From NCBI GenBank assembly GCA_022819905.1, contig JAJEGJ010000087.1:32178-96177 (forward strand): 64,000 nt of DNA, given 5' to 3'. Within the stretch, counting starts at the first letter, position 1; every line of letters begins with the position of its first letter. Both the position numbers and the translations under genes were made by a program. Below the pieces are notes generated by a model. It had not been told where the DNA came from, did not search any database, and was given only the letters and a program-made list of their open reading frames with translations. Below, piece by piece: positions 53,289 through 62,592 of the stretch. The DNA comes from Alphaproteobacteria bacterium. GTDB taxonomy: Bacteria; Pseudomonadota; Alphaproteobacteria; TMED109.

Positions 53289-53605
53289 CCGGGACGACGC
53301 GGCTGCGGGCGGTCGCCCACGCCCGGGCGGGCGACAAGGGCAACCGTTCGAACGTGTCGGTTTTCGTCTTCGACCGGCAGCACTACCCAGCCCTGCGCGA
53401 GCAGGTGACCGCCGAACGGGTGAAGCACGAATTCGGCGCCCTGGTGCAGGGCCCGGTGACGCGCTACGAGCTCCCGACCCTCGGCGGCCTGAATTTCGTC
53501 CTCGACGACGCCCTCGAGGGCGGGGTCAACGGGTCCCTGAACCTCGACGGCCACGGCAAGTCCTGGAGCAGCCTGCTGCTCGGGCTGGAGATCGAGCTGC
53601 CATGA
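53285..53605 (+). CDS. AtuA-related small protein
   Basis: A 106-residue protein of the short AtuA-related family that often follows DUF1446 genes or is fused to them. AHARAGDKGNRSNVSVFVFD and YELPTLGGLNFVLDDALEGG are the signatures. GTGA overlap upstream and ATGA overlap downstream place it inside a coupled three-gene unit. Confidence 0.87.
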   Translation: MTGTTRLRAVAHARAGDKGNRSNVSVFVFDRQHYPALREQVTAERVKHEFGALVQGPVTRYELPTLGGLNFVLDDALEGGVNGSLNLDGHGKSWSSLLLGLEIELP

Positions 53606-54546
53606 CCACAGAAGCCCTCAACCTTCGTGAAGTCACAACTGATCTGGCGTTTCCGGAAGGGCCGGTGGCGATGCCCGACGGGAGCGTGATCGTGGTCGAG
53701 ATCCGCAAGGGATGCCTCACGCGGGTGTGGCCGGACGGTGGCAAGGAAGTCGTCGCAACCCCAGGGGGCGGGCCCAACGGCGCGGCCATCGGGCCCGACG
53801 GGCGCTGCTACGTGTGCAACAACGGCGGGTTCGAGTGGGCCGACACGCCGTTGGGAGCCCGGCCGGTCATGCAGGCGCGTGACTACAGCGGCGGGCGGAT
53901 CGAGGCCATCGACCTCGACTCCGGAGAGATCGAGGTCCTCTACACCGAATCGGACGGCCATCCCCTGAAGGGGCCGAACGACATCGTGTTCGATGCCCAC
54001 GGCGGCTTCTGGTTCACGGACCTCGGGAAGCTCCGTGAACGCGACATGGACCGCGGCCGCGTGCTCTATGCCCAGGCCGACGGCACCGCGATCCACGAGG
54101 TCTGCCATCCGATGGTGACCCCCAACGGCGTCGGGCTCTCGCCGGACGGGTCGAGGCTGTACGTCGCCGAGACCGAGCCCGGCCGGCTGTGGGAGTTCAA
54201 CATCACCGCTCCCGGCCGGATCCAGCCCGAGCCCTGGCCATCGCCGCACGGCGGCCGCTTCCTGACCGGGGTCTCCCGGTACCGCCGGTTCGACAGCCTC
54301 GCGGTGGAGCACGGTGGCAACATCTGCGTAGCGACGCTGATAGAGGTCGGGATCACGGTCGTGGCGCCCGACGGTTCGCGGGCGGACCACGTACCGATGC
54401 CCGACCTGTATGCGACCAACATCTGCTTCGGCGGCCCCGATCTCCGGACGGCATTCATCACGCTGTCGGCGGGCGGACGCCTCGCCGCCTGTGACTGGCC
54501 GCGTCCCGGGCTGGCCCTCAACTTCCCGCCGCCGCCCAGCAGCTGA
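53602..54546 (+). CDS. SMP-30/gluconolactonase/LRE-family protein
   Basis: A 314-residue beta-propeller lactonase-like protein. FPEGPVAMPDGSVIVVEIRK holds the first metal Glu, GGGPNGAAIGPDGRCYVCNN and GPNDIVFDAHGGFWFTDLG the Asn ligands, VTPNGVGLSPDGSRLYVAET the next strand and the last Asp is near FDSLAVE. It should hydrolyse a sugar lactone or a similar ester with a divalent metal. Its coupling to the AtuA-type pair suggests a step in the same catabolic route. Confidence 0.9.
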   Translation: MTTEALNLREVTTDLAFPEGPVAMPDGSVIVVEIRKGCLTRVWPDGGKEVVATPGGGPNGAAIGPDGRCYVCNNGGFEWADTPLGARPVMQARDYSGGRIEAIDLDSGEIEVLYTESDGHPLKGPNDIVFDAHGGFWFTDLGKLRERDMDRGRVLYAQADGTAIHEVCHPMVTPNGVGLSPDGSRLYVAETEPGRLWEFNITAPGRIQPEPWPSPHGGRFLTGVSRYRRFDSLAVEHGGNICVATLIEVGITVVAPDGSRADHVPMPDLYATNICFGGPDLRTAFITLSAGGRLAACDWPRPGLALNFPPPPSS

Positions 54547-54639
54547 GGCCGGCCGGATTCCGCTGGCGGGACGACCGTTTCCGGCCGTGGCGATGACCCC
54601 CACCACAAGCCAAGTCAGGCCATTCCCGCCGGAGCCGGG

Positions 54640-55392
54640 ATGACGCGCCGGCGCATCCGCGCCGACCGGCTGCTGGTGGCGCGGGGCCAATGCGAGAGCG
54701 GCGCAGCCGCCCGGGCGCTCATCCTCGCGGGGTGCGTCTATCAGGGCGAAACCCGGATCACGAAGGCCGGTACCCTCCTGCCCGACGACACCGAGCTCCA
54801 CGTCCGCCGCCCGCCGCACCCCTGGGTCTCGCGCGGCGGGATCAAGCTCGCCCACGCCCTCGATCATTTTCAGCTGGATCCCGCCGGGGCCGTCGCGATC
54901 GACGTCGGCGCCTCGACCGGAGGCTTCACCGACGTGCTGCTCCAGCGGGGAGCCCAGCGGGTCTACGCGGTGGACGTCGGCTACGGACAGCTCGCCTGGA
55001 AGCTCCGCACGGACCCGAGGGTGACGGTCCTCGAGCGGACCAACGCCCGCAACCTCGACTCCACGCACGTACCGGAGCCCGCCGACCTAGTGGTCTGCGA
55101 CGCCAGCTTCATCGGTCTCGCCAAGATACTGCCGGCTCCACTCGCCCTGACGCGCACCGACGCCCACCTGGTCGCGCTGGTGAAACCGCAGTTTGAAGTC
55201 GGACGGGCCGAGGTCGGCAAGGGCGGCATCGTGCGGGATCCCGCGGCCCGGGAGCGGGCTGTTGCCAACGTCGTGCGCATGCTGTCCGACGACCTCGGCT
55301 GGCACGTCCTCGGCCAGACCGAGAGCCCGATCCACGGGGCGGACGGAAACCTCGAGTGTCTGGTAGCCGCCCGCCGCCAGTCACCGCCGTAG
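54640..55392 (+). CDS. tlyA: TlyA-type 16S/23S rRNA 2'-O-methyltransferase
   Basis: A 250-residue methyltransferase. The N-terminal S4 RNA-binding domain is RIRADRLLVARGQCESGAAA. WVSRGGIKLAHALDHF is the TlyA hallmark, then the SAM site VAIDVGASTGGFTDVLLQRG, and LVALVKPQFEVGRAEVGKGG. In species where TlyA was studied it methylates cytidines in both ribosomal subunits. Start ATG 54640. Confidence 0.93.
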   Translation: MTRRRIRADRLLVARGQCESGAAARALILAGCVYQGETRITKAGTLLPDDTELHVRRPPHPWVSRGGIKLAHALDHFQLDPAGAVAIDVGASTGGFTDVLLQRGAQRVYAVDVGYGQLAWKLRTDPRVTVLERTNARNLDSTHVPEPADLVVCDASFIGLAKILPAPLALTRTDAHLVALVKPQFEVGRAEVGKGGIVRDPAARERAVANVVRMLSDDLGWHVLGQTESPIHGADGNLECLVAARRQSPP

Positions 55393-55460
55393 CGCCGGTG
55401 CCGGCGTCTGCCGCCGGTCAGGGCTGTTGCGGTCGCTCGAGCTGATCCGGCAAACGCGTT

Positions 55461-56099
55461 TCAGCGGGCCAGCGCGTGGTATTCCGGGTTCGGCAGCATG
55501 CCGGTCGCGGCGGCGATCCGGTTCGACATGTTGAAGAAGGCCGCGACCTCCGCTGCCTCCAGGATCGTGCGGTCGTCGCACCCGGCCGCCCGAAGCGCCG
55601 CCCGGTCGGCCTCGTCCATGCCCGCCGGATCGGCCGTCAACTTCGCCGCAAAATCGAGCAGGGCCCGATGCCGTGACGACAGATCGGCCGCCCGGTAGTT
55701 GAAGGCGATGGCCTCGGCCAGGATGGGGTCGCCGGTGATCTCCCGCAGCGCGGCGCCGTGCGCGACCAGGCAGTAGAAGCACCGGTTGATGCTCGAAACC
55801 GCGACCGCGATCATTTCGCGCTCCGCTTTCGACAAGCTGCCCTCACCGAGCATCAGCCGGTTGTAGCTGTCGGCGAAGGTGCGAAGCCGTTCCGAACCGA
55901 GCGCGTTCGCGCTGATCACGTTGGGGATCAGGCCAAGCCGCTCCCGGCAGACCTCGATGTACCTCTTCAGATCATCGTCGAGCGAGTCGAAGTCCGGCTC
56001 GAGCGCCAGCTCCCAGACCTTGCCCGGTTCGCGCATGCCCTGGCTGTCAAGGGTTTCCGTCGGCGCGGTCGTGGCGTGCACGTCTCGACCATCACTCAT
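55461..56099 (-). CDS. Carboxymuconolactone decarboxylase / peroxidase-related (AhpD-like) protein
   Basis: A 212-residue AhpD-fold protein. The active motif is CFYCLVAHGAAL (C-x2-C-x3-H) in SSINRCFYCLVAHGAALREI. The N-terminal helix region reads LGLIPNVISANALGSERLRT, as in the uncharacterised peroxidase-related subfamily. It likely reduces peroxides through its Cys pair. It follows aroC after 43 bases and may be in one transcript with fabI-aroC. Confidence 0.9.
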   Translation of the reverse strand: MSDGRDVHATTAPTETLDSQGMREPGKVWELALEPDFDSLDDDLKRYIEVCRERLGLIPNVISANALGSERLRTFADSYNRLMLGEGSLSKAEREMIAVAVSSINRCFYCLVAHGAALREITGDPILAEAIAFNYRAADLSSRHRALLDFAAKLTADPAGMDEADRAALRAAGCDDRTILEAAEVAAFFNMSNRIAAATGMLPNPEYHALAR

Positions 56100-56142
56100 G
56101 GCGATTCCTCTCTGTCCCGCTGTCGATCAACGTTGAACCCGT

Positions 56143-57231
56143 TCAGTCGGACGGCATGCCGGCCACCATCCCCTGGTGACGAATCAGGTGATCGGCAAGA
56201 ACCAGCGCCAGCATGGCTTCGCCGATCGGCACCGCGCGGATTCCCACGCAAGGGTCATGCCGTCCCTTCGTCACGATCTCCGTGTCATTGCCGTCCTGGT
56301 CGACCGTGCGGCGCGGTTGCGGGATGGAACTCGTCGGTTTCACCGCGAAGCGGACAACGATCGGCTGCCCGGATGAAATTCCGCCGAGAATCCCTCCGGC
56401 ATTGTTGGAAAGAAACGTGACGTCGCCGGGCTCGGGGCCCGCGCGCATCTCATCGGCGTGCTCGACGCCCGTCTGGGCGGCCGCCGCGAACCCGGCTCCG
56501 ATCTCCACTCCCTTGACCGCGTTGATGCCCATCATGGCGCGCGCAAGGTCAGCGTCGAGCCGGTCGTACACCGGTTCCCCGAGCCCCACCGGAACGTTCT
56601 CGGCCTGCACCTCGACCACGGCCCCGCAGGACGATCGCTCGCCCCGGATCCGGTCAAGGTAGGCCTCCCACGGCGCCACGCTCTCCGGGTCGGGACAGAA
56701 GAACGGGTTCCGCTCCACCGCTTCCCAGTCCCAGCGGTCGCGATCGATCGGGATAGGTCCGAGCTGGACCAGCGCTCCCCGAACGCGAACCGGCGCGATG
56801 ACCTTCTTCGCGACCGCGCCGGCCGCCACGCGCATCGCCGTTTCCCTGGCGGACGACCGCCCGCCGCCCCGGTGATCGCGAACGCCGTACTTCTTCCAGT
56901 AGGTGTAGTCGGCATGCGCCGGCCGGAACACCGTCCGGTGCCGCTCGTAGTCGCTCGACCGCGCGTCCTGATTCTGGATCACCATGGCAAGCGGAGTGCC
57001 CGTGGTGCGGCCCTCGAACACTCCGGATTCGATCCGGACGGTATCGGGCTCGCGACGCTGGCTCGTGTGGCGCGAGGTGCCCGGACGACGACGATCAAGG
57101 TCGCGTTGAACGTCGGCTTCCGCCAGCGGGATGCCCGGCGGCACGCCGTCCAGCACGCAGCCGATCGCCGGACCGTGGCTTTCGCCCCAGGTCGACAGGC
57201 GAAACGCGGTTCCAAAGGAGTTGCCGGCCAT
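56143..57231 (-). CDS. aroC: Chorismate synthase
   Basis: A 362-residue flavin-dependent lyase converting EPSP to chorismate. [20 protein letters not shown] at the start holds one active-site His; [20 protein letters not shown], then [20 protein letters not shown], and [20 protein letters not shown] are the well-known signatures, plus [20 protein letters not shown] near the end. Full length. It starts 20 bases after fabI. Confidence 0.98.
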   Translation of the reverse strand: MAGNSFGTAFRLSTWGESHGPAIGCVLDGVPPGIPLAEADVQRDLDRRRPGTSRHTSQRREPDTVRIESGVFEGRTTGTPLAMVIQNQDARSSDYERHRTVFRPAHADYTYWKKYGVRDHRGGGRSSARETAMRVAAGAVAKKVIAPVRVRGALVQLGPIPIDRDRWDWEAVERNPFFCPDPESVAPWEAYLDRIRGERSSCGAVVEVQAENVPVGLGEPVYDRLDADLARAMMGINAVKGVEIGAGFAAAAQTGVEHADEMRAGPEPGDVTFLSNNAGGILGGISSGQPIVVRFAVKPTSSIPQPRRTVDQDGNDTEIVTKGRHDPCVGIRAVPIGEAMLALVLADHLIRHQGMVAGMPSD

Positions 57232-57251
57232 GTGAGCCCCGATTCCCGCGG

Positions 57252-58085
57252 CTAGACGGCAGCGATATCAGGGGCGTCGACCGCCTTCATGCCGACCACA
57301 TGGTAACCGCTGTCCACGTGCATGACCTCGCCGGTCGTCCCCCGGCCTAGGTCAGACAGGAGAAACAGTGCCGCGCCGCCGATGTCGTCAAGGTCCGTAT
57401 TCCGTTTCAGCGGCGAGTTGTACTCATTCCATTTTAGGATGTAGCGGAAGTCGCCGATCCCGGATGCGGCAAGCGTTCTCATCGGACCCGCCGATATCGC
57501 GTTCACGCGAACCTGCTCGCCGCCGAGGTCGGCCGCCAGGTATCGCACGCTCGCCTCCAGGGCGGCCTTGGCCACGCCCATGACGTTGTAGTGCGGCACC
57601 ACGCGCTCGGCCCCGATGTAGGACAGCGTGAGAACGCTGCCCCCGGGCCCCATGTGCCGCATGGCGGCACGGGTGGCCTCCGTCAGCGAATAGCACGAGA
57701 TGTCCAGCGTGCGGAGAAAGTTGGCGCGGCTGGTCTCGACGTACTTACCCGTCAATTCAGTCTTGTCTGAAAAAGCGATCGCATGTACCAGAAAATCCAG
57801 CCCACCGAGGCGTTCCGCGGCCTGGTCCACAGTGGCGTCGAGGGCTCCCTCTTCGGCGACGTCGCAGGGCAGGACGATATTCGAGCCGGTCCGCTCCGCC
57901 AGCGGCCCGACCCGCTTGCGTAGAGCATCGCCCTGGTAGGTGAAGGCGAGTCGCGCCCCGTGTGCGGCCACCGCGCGGGCCACACCCCAGGCCAACGAAC
58001 GTTCGTTGGCGACGCCAAGGACCAGCCCCTTGCGCCCGGCCATCAGTGGCCCTACAGCCGTGGTCACAAGCCCAGTCTCAGGCAT
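57252..58085 (-). CDS. fabI: Enoyl-[acyl-carrier-protein] reductase FabI
   Basis: A 277-residue NADH-dependent reductase of fatty acid synthesis. Signatures: [20 protein letters not shown] (nucleotide binding), [40 protein letters not shown] with the Tyr and Lys (Y-x6-K), and [22 protein letters not shown] 58085 is preceded by GAGGG. The longer open frame upstream is not similar to FabI. First gene of a fabI-aroC-peroxidase run. Confidence 0.97.
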   Translation of the reverse strand: MPETGLVTTAVGPLMAGRKGLVLGVANERSLAWGVARAVAAHGARLAFTYQGDALRKRVGPLAERTGSNIVLPCDVAEEGALDATVDQAAERLGGLDFLVHAIAFSDKTELTGKYVETSRANFLRTLDISCYSLTEATRAAMRHMGPGGSVLTLSYIGAERVVPHYNVMGVAKAALEASVRYLAADLGGEQVRVNAISAGPMRTLAASGIGDFRYILKWNEYNSPLKRNTDLDDIGGAALFLLSDLGRGTTGEVMHVDSGYHVVGMKAVDAPDIAAV

Positions 58086-58166
58086 CGAAAAACCCTCGGT
58101 GGGCAAAATTTGCTCCTCCATCCTAATCTGGCACCCCCTTGCGTCAACGATCAGGACACAGCCGCA

Positions 58167-59273
58167 ATGCCGGTAAAATCCACCCGCCCGCGCACGATTT
58201 GGCGGTCCCCGGATTCGGAAACGGTTGAGATTATTGACCAGACCCGCCTGCCGGCCGCGTTCGAGACCCGACGTCTCGAATCGCTGGCCGACGCTGCTGT
58301 CGCCATTCGCACCATGCAGGTGCGCGGCGCCCCGCTGATCGGCGTCACGGCCGCGTACGGTGTTGCGCTGGGGCTGGCCGAAGGTGGTGGCAACGCGACG
58401 CTGGCGCACGTCATCAAGACCTTGACCGCGACCCGACCGACCGGGCGGGATCTGTTCACGGTGCTCGACAAGATGCGATCGACCCTCGCCAGCCTCCCGC
58501 CGGCCGAGCGGCAGGCGGCAGCCTGGCGGATGGCGGATGAGTTGGCCGAGGAATGCGTGAACAAGTGCCGCGCAATTGGCCAGAACGGCGCTGAACTGAT
58601 CGAACGAATCGCCGATGCGAAGAAGGAGGGCCCGGTCAACGTGCTCACCCACTGCAATGCCGGCTGGCTCGCCTGCGTGGAATGGGGCACCGCGCTTGCC
58701 CCCATCTATGTCGCCGCCGAACGCGGCTGCGACGTCCATGTCTGGGTCGGCGAGACCCGGCCGCGCAACCAGGGCGCTGCGCTCACCTGCTGGGAGCTCA
58801 AGGCAGGAGGCGTCCCCCACACGCTGACCGTCGACAGCGCGACCGGTCATCTGATGTCGGAAGGCAGGGTGGACATCGCCATCACGGGGGCCGACCGGGT
58901 GCTCCGCGACGGCACCGTGTGCAACAAGATCGGCACGTACATGAAGGCGCTGGCCGCGCACGACAACGGCGTGCCGTTCTACGTGGCGATCCCGGAATCA
59001 ACGTTGGACCGCGTCACGAATCCGGGCAGCGGCGCCATTCCGATCGAGGAACGAGACGAAGAAGAGGTGCTGCGCGCATCCGGTCGGAACGCCAGCGGCA
59101 GCCACGCCTCGATCGCCGTCGCTCCACCCGCCACGTCGGCATTCAACCCGGCGTTCGACGTGACGCCGCCCGGCCTCGTGCGAGGCCTGGTGACCGAGGC
59201 GGGCGTCGCGCCGGCGACGGAGAAAGGCATCGAAGCCCTGTTCGGTCCCGGTTCCGACGGACAGCCGGCATGA
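58167..59273 (+). CDS. mtnA: S-methyl-5-thioribose-1-phosphate isomerase
   Basis: A 368-residue isomerase of methionine salvage, converting methylthioribose-1-phosphate to methylthioribulose-1-phosphate (and 5-deoxyribose-1-phosphate likewise). IDQTRLPAAFETRRLE, MQVRGAPLIGVTAAYGVAL, THCNAGWLACVEWGTALAPI with the catalytic Cys, GAALTCWELKAGGVPHTL and ITGADRVLRDGTVCNKIGTY with the catalytic Asp are all present. It ends in ATGA overlap with the aldolase/SDR gene, so the two are translationally coupled. Confidence 0.97.
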   Translation: MPVKSTRPRTIWRSPDSETVEIIDQTRLPAAFETRRLESLADAAVAIRTMQVRGAPLIGVTAAYGVALGLAEGGGNATLAHVIKTLTATRPTGRDLFTVLDKMRSTLASLPPAERQAAAWRMADELAEECVNKCRAIGQNGAELIERIADAKKEGPVNVLTHCNAGWLACVEWGTALAPIYVAAERGCDVHVWVGETRPRNQGAALTCWELKAGGVPHTLTVDSATGHLMSEGRVDIAITGADRVLRDGTVCNKIGTYMKALAAHDNGVPFYVAIPESTLDRVTNPGSGAIPIEERDEEEVLRASGRNASGSHASIAVAPPATSAFNPAFDVTPPGLVRGLVTEAGVAPATEKGIEALFGPGSDGQPA

Positions 59274-61321
59274 AGAATCGCTGGCGGCCGAACGATGCTG
59301 CGGCCCTGGTCCGCAAGCTGCGACGGCGCGGCATCGGGGAGGCACTCGCGCTCCGCGTGTATTCGACCCGCCTGTTGGGCAGCGATCCCCAGCTGGTGCT
59401 GCACGGCGGCGGCAACACGTCCGTGAAAGTGTGCCGGGCAGGCCGGCGCGACGGTGGCGCCGACATCATGCACGTCAAGGGCAGCGGCTGGGACATGGCC
59501 GCAATCGAGGCCGAAGGCTTGCCGGGTGTTGAGCTCGCTCCGCTCCAGGCCCTCCGGGCGCGCCCTGCACTGTCCGATGCGGCGATGGTCCAGACCCACC
59601 GCGCCTGCCTGCTGGACCCCTCCTCGCCCTCCCCGTCGGTCGAGACGCTGCTCCACGCCTTCCTTCCGCATACGTACATCGACCACACCCATGCCAACGC
59701 GGTGCTGGCGGCCACGAACCAGCCCGACGGAGCCACGCGGGCCCGAGCCATCTGGGGTGATCGCGTCGGGATCGTCCCCTACGTGATGCCGGGCTTCCAG
59801 CTCGCCAAGGCCTGTGCTGCCATCTACGAGGAGGCCCCGGAAGTAGATGGGCTCATCCTGCTCGGGCACGGGATCTTCGCGTTTGGTCCGACCGCGCGAA
59901 TCGCCTACGACCGGATGATCGACCTGGTGAGTGCCGCCGAGCGTGCGATCGTGCAGGCGAGACGCTCCGCCAGGCCTGCCCGCTCGCGACAACCGCCCGC
60001 CCGCACGGTGGCGGCTGCCGCGCCGGTACTGCGGGGCCTGCTCTGCAAGGCACTGGAACCGGACCGCGGCGACCGGCCTGATCGCCGGCTGGTGCTCGTG
60101 CACCGGTCCAGCCGGCGCGCCCTCTGGTATGCCGACCATCCGGGTCTCGCGACCGGGCCGGCCACGCCCGACCACGTGCTGCGGACCAAGCCGTGGCCCC
60201 TTACCGCGCCTCCCTACAGGCGGAACACCGGCGAGGCCGCGTTCCGATCCCTCGCATCGGAAGCTTTCAACGAATATACAGGCCGTTATCAATCGTATCT
60301 CGATTCCAACTTACGGCGATCTGGCGGGTCGGTTACGCCACTGGACCCGGCGCCGCGGGTGCTGCTGGTGCCGGGGCTCGGCGTCTTCGCTGCCGGCCCC
60401 AGCCGTCGCGCCGCGGCCATCACGGCGGATCTGGCCGAGGCCACGGCGGAAGTGGTCCGCGACGCCGACGCCCTGGGGTCCTTTCAGGAGTTGCCGGACG
60501 CAGACCTGTTTGACGTCGAATACTGGTCACTCGAGCAAGCGAAACTCGGCAGCCGCCGACCGCCCGCGTTCGAGGGCCATGTCGTGGTCATCACCGGCGG
60601 GGCCGGCGCCATCGGGCGGGTCACGGCGAGGGCATTCCAGGCCGAGGGCGCCGAGGTCGTGCTGCTCGACCGGGACCGACGCGCGCTCAACGAGGCGGCG
60701 GATGACGTTCGGGGACTGGCGATCGAAACGGATCTCACCCGCGAAGACAGTGTGGCGCACGCTTTCGATGAGACCATTCGGACATTCGGCGGTCTCGACA
60801 TCCTGATCTCCAATGCCGGCGTGGCCTTTGCCGGAGCGATCGCCGAGGTCGACGAGGCGACGCTGCGCGAGAGTTTCGAGGTGAATTTCTTTGCCCACCA
60901 GCGCGTGGCTCAGGCCGCGGTCGCCGTGTTCCGGGCACAGGGAATCGGCGGCTGCCTGCTCTTCAACGTGTCCAAGCAGTCGGTGTCTCCGGGACCCAAG
61001 CTCGGCGCCTACGGTGCGGCCAAGGCGGCGACCCTCGCCCTGATGCGGCAATACGCAATGGAGTGCGGCAGCGATGGCATTCGGGCCAACGCGGTCAACC
61101 CGGATCGCGTCCGAAGCGGCATTCTCGACGATGCCATGATCGAGGCGCGGGCAGCAGAACGGCGATTGAGCGTGGAGGACTACATGGCCGGCAACCTCCT
61201 GGGCGAGGAAGTGCAGGCAACGGACGTCGCGCAGGCGTTCGTCCATCTGGCGCGGCAAAAGCGGACCACTGCCGGTGTGCTGACAGTGGACGGTGGCAAT
61301 CTCGGGGCGGCGGTGCGCTGA
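59270..61321 (+). CDS. Bifunctional class II aldolase / short-chain dehydrogenase
   Basis: A 683-residue fusion. The N-terminal AraD/FucA-type aldolase domain has LHGGGNTSVK (about 44-53), the zinc pair in YIDHTHANAVL (His139, His141) and the third His200 in LLGHGIFAFG. The C-terminal SDR domain has VVITGGAGAIGRVTARAFQA, ISNAG, then Ser in NVSKQSV and YGAAK. It resembles the RhaD/SDR fusion used on rhamnulose-1-phosphate, cutting a ketose-1-phosphate to DHAP plus an aldehyde that the SDR then oxidises or reduces. Coupled to mtnA, the likely substrate is 5-methylthio- or 5-deoxy-ribulose-1-phosphate; that is inference from context. Confidence 0.92.
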   Translation: MKNRWRPNDAAALVRKLRRRGIGEALALRVYSTRLLGSDPQLVLHGGGNTSVKVCRAGRRDGGADIMHVKGSGWDMAAIEAEGLPGVELAPLQALRARPALSDAAMVQTHRACLLDPSSPSPSVETLLHAFLPHTYIDHTHANAVLAATNQPDGATRARAIWGDRVGIVPYVMPGFQLAKACAAIYEEAPEVDGLILLGHGIFAFGPTARIAYDRMIDLVSAAERAIVQARRSARPARSRQPPARTVAAAAPVLRGLLCKALEPDRGDRPDRRLVLVHRSSRRALWYADHPGLATGPATPDHVLRTKPWPLTAPPYRRNTGEAAFRSLASEAFNEYTGRYQSYLDSNLRRSGGSVTPLDPAPRVLLVPGLGVFAAGPSRRAAAITADLAEATAEVVRDADALGSFQELPDADLFDVEYWSLEQAKLGSRRPPAFEGHVVVITGGAGAIGRVTARAFQAEGAEVVLLDRDRRALNEAADDVRGLAIETDLTREDSVAHAFDETIRTFGGLDILISNAGVAFAGAIAEVDEATLRESFEVNFFAHQRVAQAAVAVFRAQGIGGCLLFNVSKQSVSPGPKLGAYGAAKAATLALMRQYAMECGSDGIRANAVNPDRVRSGILDDAMIEARAAERRLSVEDYMAGNLLGEEVQATDVAQAFVHLARQKRTTAGVLTVDGGNLGAAVR

Positions 61322-61323
61322 CC

Positions 61324-62334
61324 ATGCAGGTATGGGAGCTCACGGCCTGGTCCCGTGACGGACTGCGGCTGGCAAACCGGCCATCCCCCGACCCCGGTCC
61401 GGGCGAGGTCGTCGTGGGAATCGAGGCGGCGTCGCTCAACTACCGGGACCTGGTGATGGTTGCCGGCGGGTATGGGCGCGCCGGTGGCGGGCTGCCCGTC
61501 GTACCGTTGTCGGATGGTGCGGGTCGCGTGCTCGCCGTCGGCGAGGGAGTCGACCGATCGCTGACGGGCCAGCTGGTGGTCCCGTCCTTCTTCCAGCACT
61601 GGCGCAGCGGCCGCTTTCCTGCCGATGCCCTGACCGGCGCGCTTGGCGGCCCGCTGGACGGGGTGCTGCAGGAGCACATGGTCCTGGATGCGGCGGGCGT
61701 GGTCGGCGCTCCCAAGGGCTGGACCGCTCTGGAAGCCAGCACCCTGCCGTGTGCCGCGATCACGGCATGGAGCGCCGTCTCCGTGCTTTCCCGAACCCGA
61801 CCGGGAGATGTGGTCGTGGTGGAGGGAACCGGGGGCGTTGCCTGCTTCGCTGTGCAATTCGCACATCTGTGCGGTGCGCACGTGGTGGTGGTCTCCTCGA
61901 GCGATGCCAAGCTCTCGGTTGTCCAGGGCCTGGGGGCCGACACGCTGATCAACTACCGCCGCACCCCGCAATGGGGCAAGGCGATCCGCGAGGAGGTGGG
62001 GGAAGCCGATCTGGTCATCGAGCTCGGCGGGGCGGAAACGCTCGGCCAGGCGCTTCGGGCCGTGCGGCCGGGGGGAACCATCGCCCTGATCGGCGTGCTC
62101 TCCGGCGGCAAGGCGGAGCTTCCACTTGGGCCAGCGATCACCCGGGAGGTCCGTCTCCAATCGGTGACCTGCGGATCGCGAGACGATCTACGGGACATGG
62201 TGCGAGCCATCGACGCGAGCGCCATCCGACCCGTCATCGACCGGACCTATCCGTTCCAGGATTTCCCGGACGCGCTTGACCGACTGGAAGCCGCCCAGCA
62301 CATCGGCAAGATCTGCGTGAACGGAGCGGCCTAG
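61324..62334 (+). CDS. Zinc-independent MDR-family alcohol dehydrogenase/quinone oxidoreductase
   Basis: A 336-residue medium-chain dehydrogenase. ASLNYRDLVMVAGGYGRAGG and PVVPLSDGAGRVLAVGEGVD are typical of the group lacking the catalytic zinc (no GHE motif). The NAD(P) site reads VVVVEGTGGVACFAVQFAHL; YPFQDFPDALDRLEAAQHIG is the family end. It follows the aldolase/SDR gene by two bases, so it is the third gene of the mtnA operon and may reduce the aldehyde released there. Cofactor and substrate are not proven. Confidence 0.9.
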   Translation: MQVWELTAWSRDGLRLANRPSPDPGPGEVVVGIEAASLNYRDLVMVAGGYGRAGGGLPVVPLSDGAGRVLAVGEGVDRSLTGQLVVPSFFQHWRSGRFPADALTGALGGPLDGVLQEHMVLDAAGVVGAPKGWTALEASTLPCAAITAWSAVSVLSRTRPGDVVVVEGTGGVACFAVQFAHLCGAHVVVVSSSDAKLSVVQGLGADTLINYRRTPQWGKAIREEVGEADLVIELGGAETLGQALRAVRPGGTIALIGVLSGGKAELPLGPAITREVRLQSVTCGSRDDLRDMVRAIDASAIRPVIDRTYPFQDFPDALDRLEAAQHIGKICVNGAA

Positions 62335-62592
62335 GAACAAGCCCCGCCCGGTCCCTGGAAACTTCCGGTCGCGACTGGAGCCCGGCCCCACGGAGTAAGT
62401 GCGGCGCTTCCAGGCCGATCAGGACGGATACGGGGCTGCGTGTCGCTTGGGATCCACTCGCAGGGCGGCGAGCGACGACCGTGTTGACGCCACCTTATCG
62501 GGCCGCGCGACTCCATGGCGCCAGCGCCGGCAACGACTTCGTCGCGTCACCAACCTGATCCCGGTGAGGGCAGCGGCCGGCGACGTGCCGCA

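Noticed and set aside
58086..58961. N-terminal extension of FabI
   Set aside because: It overlaps mtnA in antisense and is unlike FabI; the true start is 58085.
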